Below are positions 57,793 to 64,000 of a stretch of DNA of 64,000 bases, one piece after another. How positions within the stretch are numbered: position 1 is the stretch's first letter; each line of letters opens with the position of its first letter. Below the pieces are notes generated by a model. That model saw nothing but the letters and a program-made list of their open reading frames with translations, searched no databases and was not told the DNA's origin. Source of the DNA: CADDZO01 sp035294145 (GTDB lineage: Bacteria > Chloroflexota > Dormibacteria > Dormibacterales > Dormibacteraceae); assembly GCA_035294145.1 (NCBI GenBank), contig DATGLL010000203.1:19660-83659 (forward strand). Direction: 5' to 3'. The position numbers and the translations under genes are program-made.

Positions 57793-60700
57793 ACCAGCCG
57801 GGCCTGGTTGCGGACGACCTGGAGCGCTCGTCCGACCGGGAGCGGCCCCGGCCGGTGGTCGCCCAGCAGCGGGCCCTCTTGGGGGTCGCCGCTCAGGAGC
57901 AGCCCCTGGGTGTTGAGGTCCTTGAGCCCCATCATCAGCGGCTCGAAGAGGGCCCGTGAGGCGCCTCCGGCCCGTCGAGCCAGGATCACGTGCAGGCCGA
58001 CGTCGCGGGCCTGGGCCAGGTGCTCCACCAGGGGTAGCAGCGGGTTCTCCGCCCCGGCCGTGACCAGCTCGTAGTCGTCCGCCACCACGTAGATCTCAGG
58101 GCCGCTCCACCAGCTGCGTTGGCGCAGCTCCTCGACCGTGAGGTCGGCGGGGGGGAGCCGGGTGGCGAGCAGCTCCATCAGCGCCCGTACCTGCTCGGCG
58201 GCGGCGGCGGCATTGCCGGCGTAGCCGACCAGGTGGGGCGGGGGGACCGTCCCCAGCAGCGTCCGCCGGTAGTCCACGAGGAGCACCCGGGCACGCGAGG
58301 GCGGCTGGCGAGCCACGAGGCCGAGCAGGAAGGTCCGCAGCAGGGTGGTCTTGCCCGTCTCGCCGTCCCCGAAGACGAGGCAGTGGGGGTCACCTCCGGT
58401 GAGGTCGAGGTAGGCCGGCCCCAGGTCGTGCTCGGAGATGCCGATCGGGACACCGCGCCCTTGGTCCGAGCCGGGCCCGGGGAGGTCGGTGAAGAGGACC
58501 CTCTCGGGCAGGACCCGGATCGGGGGCGCGGCCGGGCCCCGCCAGGCGGCGGCCGCCCGGGCCACCAGCTTCTCCAACGCCGCCTGCAGATCGGCCGTCT
58601 CCAGGCTCCCGTCGAGGCGCGGGAGCGCCACCTGGAAGTGCAGCCCCTCCATGGTGATGCCACGCCCTGGCGCCCCCGCCGGCACGTTCTCCGCCGCCCG
58701 GCGGCTGATGGCTGACTCCGAGGGGTCGTTGAGCCGGAGCTCGAGCCGGGCCCCGATCGCCTCCAGCAGCGCCGGGCGAACGTCCATCCAGTGACCAGCG
58801 GTCAGCACCAGGTGCACGCCGTAGCCGAGGCCACGGAGGGCGATGGCGCGGACCGCGTCCTCGAGCTCCTCGAACTCCTGACGGAAGGACGCCCAGCCGT
58901 CGATGCAGAGGAAGACGTCGGCCAGCCCCTCGGGCACGGCCCCCGTCGCCCGCAGGCCGCGCATGGCCTCGGCCGAGTCGACCCCCAGGCGTCGGAAGAG
59001 CGCCTCGCGCTCCTCGAGCAGGGCCGCGAGCTGGCGCACGGTGCGGCGGACCCGCTCCGGCTCGTGCCGGCCGCTCACCCCGCCCACGTGGGGTAGCCCC
59101 TCCAGGACGGCCAGGGTGCCCCCGCCCAGGTCGACGCCGTAGAGCTGCACCTCGGCGGGGGTGTGGCTCAAGGCCAGGGCCAGGGCCAGCGTCCTCAAGA
59201 GGGTGCTCTTGCCGGTCTGCGGGGCGCCGACCACGGCCAGATGGCCGCCCGGGCCGGACAGGTCGAGGGTCAGGAGATCCCGGCGCTGGTCGGCGGGACG
59301 GTCGAGGAGCCCGATCGGGATCGTCAGCCGTCCCATCCCTGGCCAGCCCACCGCCGTCAGGCCTCGTCCCTCGACCTCGCCCACCGGGCCGAGCAGCTCC
59401 CCTAGCCCGACCCTCGGCTCCAGGGGTGGGAGCCACACCTGGTGCACGGGCGGGGCGGCGCCGCGGAGGCGCTCGACCGCGACCTCGAGGACCGTGGCCC
59501 GATGGCCACCGGGCGCCTCACGCACGGCCGGCGGGCCTGGGCCATCGGCCTCTGAGGCGCCGCCGGCCACCTCCAGGGTGTGCTGGCGCAGGCCTCGGCC
59601 CGGCCTGGCCTGAGAGGGCGCGTAGGGCTGGGAGACGTGCGCGGCGCGGAACCGCTTGTAGGTGGTGGTGCCCACCTTGAAGTACCCAGAGCCGGGCACC
59701 CGGGGCAGCCGGTAGGCGTCGGTGGTGTCGATCACGGCCCGGCTCTCGGCGGGGCTGAAGGTGCGCAGGGCGATGCGGTAGCTGATGTGGCCCTCAAGCC
59801 CCCGGAGCCGTCCCTCCTCCAGCTGCTGGGAGGCGAGGAGTAGGTGCATGCCCAGGCTCCGCCCTAGGCGGCCTATGGCGACGAAGAGGTCGATGAAATC
59901 GGGCTTGGCGGTGAGCAGCTCGGCGAACTCGTCGACGATGACCAGGAGGTAGGGGAGCGGCTCCAGCTCGGCGCCGGCCGACCGGCGCTGGTGGTACTCC
60001 CGAAGCGAGGCGAGGCTGCCGGCCCTCCTCAGCAGCTCCTGGCGGCGGCGTTGCTCGCCGAAGAGGGCCTCTCGCATCCGGTCGACCATGGTCAGGTCGT
60101 CGGCCAGGTTGGTGATCAGGCCGGCGACGTGGGGCAGCTCGGCGAGGCCGGCGAAGGCGGCCCCACCCTTGAAGTCCACCAGCACGAAGGCCAGCACCTC
60201 CGGTGGGTGGGTGAGGGCGAGGCTGGTCACCAGGGTCCGGAGCAGCTCGCTCTTGCCCGAGCCGGTGGCGCCGACCACGACCCCGTGGGGGCCGTCGCCG
60301 CCCAGCGCCGCCTCCTTGAGGTCGAGGAAGAGCGGGTCGCCGCTGGCCTCGACCCCGATCGGGACCCGGAGCAGGCCGTGGGGCGGCCGCGGTGGCCAGG
60401 GACTCTCCAGCCCCTCCAGGTTCTCGAGGCCGAGGAGGGGCAGGAGGTCCAGCTCGTCGGCGAGCGCCCGGCGGCGGGACTCGGGCGAGGGTCGCAGCGG
60501 CGCCAGGATGCGGGCGAGCGCCTCGCACGTCCGCGGCCCCAGCTGGTCGGCCAGGGCTGGCCCCGCCTCTGCCTCATCGGGCTGGAGGCGGAGCGAGCCG
60601 TCGGCGCCGACCCAGAGCCGGGCGTCGACGTGGGCCGGCTCGTCCTCTCGGGCCTCGACCAGCACGAGCAGCGTGATCCCCTCCGCCTCGGGCCGCCGGA

Positions 60701-61715
60701 GCAGCTCGACCAACCTCCGGCCGGGGACCATCCCGTCGACCACGACCAAAAGCCGAGGCCGGGCCGAGGAGGGCGTGCCCTCGGCGCTCCGGAGACCCTG
60801 GTCGCCTTCTCGCACTCGGCGCAGGGCCTCCACCTCGGCCGTGACCAAGGCCTCCAGGCCGTCCAGGTCCCTGGCCACGCTCGGAGGTGGCTCGGCGTCC
60901 CCGGGGGCGCCAGGGCGCAGGTGGGGCAGCCACTTGCACCACTCCCACTGCGGCAGCCGGTCGGCGAGCACGGCCAGCCCGAGGCGGAGCTCGTCAGGGG
61001 CGTGGAAGGTGGCCGCTTGGCAGAGGAGGGCTCGGGCCAGGGCTCGGGTCCGGTCCGTCGGGCCGATCGCGGTCGCGATCCGGACTCGATGGAGGTCAAG
61101 GGTCACCGGCAGCCTGGGCAGCGAGCGGTGGGCGGTGACCAGCCTCCGTGCCGCGGCCGTCGCCACCGGCTCTGTCTCCGTCCTTGGCCCAGGGCTCTTG
61201 AGGGCCAGGTGCACCGCGAGCGGGCGCTGGCCCAGCCCCACGCGGAGCTGCAGGAAATCGTCATCGCCGGGGCGCCGTTCCCAGACCCGGGTCTCGAGCC
61301 GGGCCAGGGACCACAACGCCGTTGGATCAGGGTGCCGCCAGCGCAAGGCCGTCTCCTGCCGGCGCGCTGCCTCCTGAACCCGCTCTCGGGCCCGAGCTAG
61401 GTAGTCGAGGTAGCGGTCGCGCTCCGCCTGGGCTTGTCGGCGCTGGTTGGCGCGCTGGATCGCGCCCATGCCCAGGCCGGCGGCCACGCTGCTCAAGGCG
61501 AAGAGCAGGCCGCTGGCGATCGTGAGCGGCTGGGGGTTCATGGCCACGAAGAGGAGCGAGCCGAGGCTACCAACCAGAGGGAGGAGGTACTGGACCCAGG
61601 CCACCACACCGTCTGCCTCCTGGGCAGGAGCGGCAGGGAGCTCGATCGACTCCTCGCCCTCCGGGATCGGCGGCGGCGGGATACGCGCCGGCCGGCGCAC
61701 CACCACATGGCTCAT
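57768..61715 (-). CDS. eccC: EccC-like FtsK/SpoIIIE ATPase of type VII secretion
   Basis: A 1315-residue motor protein. Two transmembrane helices are at about residues 40-85. Three FtsK/SpoIIIE ATPase domains follow, all with intact Walker A: GATGSGKS (about 482-489), GAPQTGKS (about 830-837) and GDGETGKT (about 1116-1123); Walker B-like LLVIVDEFAELL is in the first. EccC recognises WXG100 substrates and powers export. The ATG at 61715 (MSHVVVRRPARIPPPP) matches the EccC N-terminus; the frame reaches 61880 without support. It is divergent from the second FtsK-like gene and not contiguous with eccD. Confidence 0.92.
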   Translation of the reverse strand: MSHVVVRRPARIPPPPIPEGEESIELPAAPAQEADGVVAWVQYLLPLVGSLGSLLFVAMNPQPLTIASGLLFALSSVAAGLGMGAIQRANQRRQAQAERDRYLDYLARARERVQEAARRQETALRWRHPDPTALWSLARLETRVWERRPGDDDFLQLRVGLGQRPLAVHLALKSPGPRTETEPVATAAARRLVTAHRSLPRLPVTLDLHRVRIATAIGPTDRTRALARALLCQAATFHAPDELRLGLAVLADRLPQWEWCKWLPHLRPGAPGDAEPPPSVARDLDGLEALVTAEVEALRRVREGDQGLRSAEGTPSSARPRLLVVVDGMVPGRRLVELLRRPEAEGITLLVLVEAREDEPAHVDARLWVGADGSLRLQPDEAEAGPALADQLGPRTCEALARILAPLRPSPESRRRALADELDLLPLLGLENLEGLESPWPPRPPHGLLRVPIGVEASGDPLFLDLKEAALGGDGPHGVVVGATGSGKSELLRTLVTSLALTHPPEVLAFVLVDFKGGAAFAGLAELPHVAGLITNLADDLTMVDRMREALFGEQRRRQELLRRAGSLASLREYHQRRSAGAELEPLPYLLVIVDEFAELLTAKPDFIDLFVAIGRLGRSLGMHLLLASQQLEEGRLRGLEGHISYRIALRTFSPAESRAVIDTTDAYRLPRVPGSGYFKVGTTTYKRFRAAHVSQPYAPSQARPGRGLRQHTLEVAGGASEADGPGPPAVREAPGGHRATVLEVAVERLRGAAPPVHQVWLPPLEPRVGLGELLGPVGEVEGRGLTAVGWPGMGRLTIPIGLLDRPADQRRDLLTLDLSGPGGHLAVVGAPQTGKSTLLRTLALALALSHTPAEVQLYGVDLGGGTLAVLEGLPHVGGVSGRHEPERVRRTVRQLAALLEEREALFRRLGVDSAEAMRGLRATGAVPEGLADVFLCIDGWASFRQEFEELEDAVRAIALRGLGYGVHLVLTAGHWMDVRPALLEAIGARLELRLNDPSESAISRRAAENVPAGAPGRGITMEGLHFQVALPRLDGSLETADLQAALEKLVARAAAAWRGPAAPPIRVLPERVLFTDLPGPGSDQGRGVPIGISEHDLGPAYLDLTGGDPHCLVFGDGETGKTTLLRTFLLGLVARQPPSRARVLLVDYRRTLLGTVPPPHLVGYAGNAAAAAEQVRALMELLATRLPPADLTVEELRQRSWWSGPEIYVVADDYELVTAGAENPLLPLVEHLAQARDVGLHVILARRAGGASRALFEPLMMGLKDLNTQGLLLSGDPQEGPLLGDHRPGPLPVGRALQVVRNQARLVQVAWSPS

Positions 61716-61907
61716 GCCCGGCAGGCTGCCCGAGCCCAAGGGCCCGGGCAAGCCCAGCGCGCGGACAAAGCTCGATCTCCGTCCCGGCTTCCCCGGGGCC
61801 GGTGGGGGATGGGACGGGCCCCGGGCCAGGTGGCGGACAAACGGCCTCCGCCACGCCCCGGCGCCGGCCTGGGCCGGCAATCTAGGCGGCGAGGCGGATC
61901 CCGTGCC

Positions 61908-64000
61908 ATGTCACGAGTCCTGGTCACCGTTGTCGGCCCCAACGGCCGCCACCACCTGTGGTTGCCCGAGGACGTCTCCCTCCGCGTCCTGCTGCCCGCG
62001 ATCCTCCAGGTGGCGGCGGCCGATCGCTCGGTGCGGTGGAGGCTGACGCCCCAGGGCGGCCAGCCGCTCGACCCTGACGCCACGTTGGCCGATGCCGGCG
62101 TCCTCTCGGGGGCCATCCTCCTGCTCTGGCCGGAGGCTGGCGAGGACGCCCAACCCGCGTCCAAGCCGGCTCCGGCCTCCCCGACACCGTCACCGCCCGG
62201 ATCGAGGGAGGGGGCGGTCGAGCTGGTCGTCCGCGGCGGCCCCGGGGCCGGCCGTCGGGCACGGCTGGGGCCAGGGGAGCACCGCCTCGGCCGTCGAGAG
62301 GGCGCCGTGGTGGTGGACGAGCCGGGGCTGGCCCCCGCCGACCTGGTCGTGCAGGTGAGCGCGGCCGGCGAGGTGACCGTGGCCCCGGCGCGCCCCGGCC
62401 TGGGGATCACGCTGGACGGAGCCCACCTAGACGGCCCGCGTCCGGTCGAGCCCGGGGAGCGGCTGGCGTTGGACGACTCGCTGCTCTCCTTCGAGCGGCC
62501 GGACCGTCCCATCCCCGCGTCCCGGCCCCTCGGGTCGATGCCCGGCCTCCGGGCCCCAGCGCCGCCGACGGGGGCGGTCCTGCCCGTCCCCCTGGCCCTG
62601 GCCGTGGGGCTGACCGCCGGCGCCTTGGCCCTGGTCGGGGCGAGGCCGCCCCTGATGGCGATGGGGGTGGCGGCGGCTGGCCTCGGCGCTTGGCTGGCCG
62701 GTGGCTGGTGGCGCTTCGACCGCGCTCGACGCCGGTTCCGGCGACAGCTGGCCGAGCTGGACCGGGCGCTGGCCGCGACGCGCCGGGCGCGCCTGGCCCA
62801 GCTCGACGCTGCCGCCCCGGACGCGGCCCAGCTGATGGCTGCCCTCGCTGGAGGGGGGCTACCGGCTCCGCGACGGCGGCACCGGCCGGGCTGGTTGCGG
62901 CTCCGGCTGGGCTGGGCCGATCAGCCCTCGGGGCTGGGCGTGACGCTGGGGCCGGGCGGGGCCGCTCACCTGCGCGCCGAGGCAAGGCTCGTCGCCGCCC
63001 GGCACGCCCTGCTGCCGGGGGCCCCGATCACCCTCTCGCTCCCGGCCGTCGCCCCCCTCGGCCTGTGCGGCGATCGCCGGGCCGGGCTCGGGGTGGCGCG
63101 ATGGCTGGCCCTCCAGGCCGTGGCCCTGCATCGTCCCGAGGAGGTGGTCGTGTGCGTCGCCCTGCCCGAGGCGGAGCGCGAGCGGTGGGCGTGGCTGGCC
63201 CGGTTCCCCCACGCCGACCCGGCTCGCTCGCCGCTCGGGGGCCCGACCCTGGCCTTCGGCCCGGAGGAGGCCACGAGCCTGCATCGGCGGCTACGGCGCC
63301 TGACGCAGGGGCGCGAGGCACCTGAGCCTGCCCTGGTGGCGATCCTCGACGCTGACCTGGTCTCGGGGGGGTGGGACCTTGCGGCGGGGCCCGCCACTGG
63401 CGTCTACCCGGTGTGGCTGGCGGCCGAGCGTCTGCGTCGGCAGTGCATGGCCACGCTCGACCTGACCGCCGAAGGGGGCAGGCCCTGCCTGGAGATGGCG
63501 GGCGCCGGGGCACGTCGGCTCGGAGGCGCCGACCAGCTGGGCTGCGACCCGGCCCCGTGGGTGGGCCCGCTGGGCGAGGCCGGCCCCTCGTTGCTTGAGC
63601 TCCTGGGCCTCGGGGAGGAGGTCGAGCGGCAGGTGCTCGAGCACTGGATCCGCGACCGAGCCCGAGGGGGGCCGCAGCCGGCGCAGGCGGTGCTGGGCGC
63701 CGATCCCGCCGGGCGGCCGTTGGAGATCGACCTCGATCGGGACCTGCTGATCCTCGGCCCGGAGGAGGAGGCCAGGGTGGCGCTCGAGTGCGTGGTGGCC
63801 TCGTTGGCGCTCCGACGGTCGCCTCGGGCGATGGGCGTCCTGCTGGTGGGGGACCCTGGCCGGCTCGGGCGGCTGCCGCACCTGGTGGGCGCGGTCGGGA
63901 CCGTCTTCGGGGCGGGAGGGGAGCTGGAGGCGGCGGCACGTGGCCGTGAGCTCGTGGTCGCGGTCGAACGGAGGGGTGGGGAGGTCCTCGACGGGCTGGG
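61908..64000 (+). CDS. YukD-FHA-FtsK-like type VII protein with lost Walker A (5' part, runs off right edge)
   Basis: The frame is open from an ATG at 61908 to the window end (697 codons, no stop). In order: YukD-like domain (residues 1-80, VLVTVVGPNGRHHLWLP ... GVLSGAILLLWPE), a Pro linker, an FHA-like domain (about 104-200, VELVVRGGPGAGRRARLG, HRLGRREGAVVV), two membrane helices (about 222-265), then a domain parallel to EccC's first ATPase. Where EccC has VVVGATGSGKSELLRTLV, this reads LILGPEEEARVALECVV (near 614-630), so the P-loop is gone. The FHA/FtsK plan recalls Bacillota EssC. Later ATPase domains may lie outside the window. Confidence 0.8.
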   Translation, partial: MSRVLVTVVGPNGRHHLWLPEDVSLRVLLPAILQVAAADRSVRWRLTPQGGQPLDPDATLADAGVLSGAILLLWPEAGEDAQPASKPAPASPTPSPPGSREGAVELVVRGGPGAGRRARLGPGEHRLGRREGAVVVDEPGLAPADLVVQVSAAGEVTVAPARPGLGITLDGAHLDGPRPVEPGERLALDDSLLSFERPDRPIPASRPLGSMPGLRAPAPPTGAVLPVPLALAVGLTAGALALVGARPPLMAMGVAAAGLGAWLAGGWWRFDRARRRFRRQLAELDRALAATRRARLAQLDAAAPDAAQLMAALAGGGLPAPRRRHRPGWLRLRLGWADQPSGLGVTLGPGGAAHLRAEARLVAARHALLPGAPITLSLPAVAPLGLCGDRRAGLGVARWLALQAVALHRPEEVVVCVALPEAERERWAWLARFPHADPARSPLGGPTLAFGPEEATSLHRRLRRLTQGREAPEPALVAILDADLVSGGWDLAAGPATGVYPVWLAAERLRRQCMATLDLTAEGGRPCLEMAGAGARRLGGADQLGCDPAPWVGPLGEAGPSLLELLGLGEEVERQVLEHWIRDRARGGPQPAQAVLGADPAGRPLEIDLDRDLLILGPEEEARVALECVVASLALRRSPRAMGVLLVGDPGRLGRLPHLVGAVGTVFGAGGELEAAARGRELVVAVERRGGEVLDGL

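Noticed and set aside
1..64000. tRNA or rRNA genes, CRISPR arrays, insertion sequences, prophage
   Set aside because: No T-arm-like GGTTCGA-type segments in intergenic space, no regular spaced repeats, and no transposase, integrase or phage proteins were found.
61908..64000. The EssC-like gene as a pseudogene
   Set aside because: Although Walker A is lost, all 697 codons are open with normal G/C third positions, so it looks like a functional but diverged gene.

Overview
The window is about 70% G+C, densely coded on both strands, and carries no rRNA, tRNA, insertion sequence, phage gene or CRISPR array that I can see. Its gene content suggests a Gram-positive-type or deep-branching terrabacterial genome (Actinomycetota, Chloroflexota or Dormibacterota-like). 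Supporting this are a type VII (ESX/WXG100) secretion locus, a UPF0182 membrane protein, an ECF sigma/anti-sigma operon and many genes whose start codon lies 6-9 bases after a -10-like hexamer, as in leaderless transcripts. The lineage cannot be fixed further from sequence alone.

Layout, left to right. 1-8.6 kb: 5' part of a UPF0182 membrane protein; a methyltransferase / GNAT / FAD-oxidoreductase operon; a cluster of DnaA-box-like 9-mers in front of a double-length ThyX-like gene; a ThDP enzyme; glutamate dehydrogenase. 8.7-13.4 kb: a ParB-like gene, then an operon (read leftward) of ECF sigma factor, zinc anti-sigma factor, ABC ATPase and ABC permease. 13.4-16.1 kb: a queuosine-salvage group, with a Qng1-like glycosylase and an EVE-domain protein coupled on one strand and a divergent tRNA-guanine transglycosylase. 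16.5-26.6 kb: metabolic and housekeeping genes, including a MoxR ATPase, an Ldh2 oxidoreductase, a THUMP methyltransferase, a Nudix hydrolase and an AidB-like acyl-CoA dehydrogenase. 26.7-28.2 kb: a YukD-MinD fusion of the type VII secretion type, far from the main locus. 28.5-41.2 kb: XRE-TPR regulator, GreA, M24 peptidase, Fur regulator, DapF, rhodanese, SagB-like oxidoreductase, FEN-type nuclease, cupin, and a BNR-repeat / MoaD-like pair. 41.3-44.8 kb: a Liv-type amino-acid ABC transporter lacking its binding protein. 45-52.8 kb: a flavoprotein missing a redox cysteine, a PLP decarboxylase, and a Dpp-type peptide transporter with a divergent GntR/FCD regulator.

53.5-64 kb is the type VII secretion locus: EccD, two WXG100 proteins, an EspC-like protein, a 450-residue protein with a WXG-like head and LysM tail, a small membrane protein, three-ATPase EccC, and, divergent from EccC, the first 697 codons of a second large protein. 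That protein fuses a YukD ubiquitin-like domain, an FHA-like domain, a membrane hairpin and an FtsK-like region whose Walker A motif is lost. With EccD and the YukD-MinD protein it gives three YukD-like domains in one window. EccB, EccE and mycosin are not present here and may lie beyond the right edge. This locus is the best candidate for an undescribed system: a mix of actinobacterial (EccC/EccD) and Bacillota-like (FHA-FtsK, EssC-like) parts with a predicted LysM-bearing substrate.
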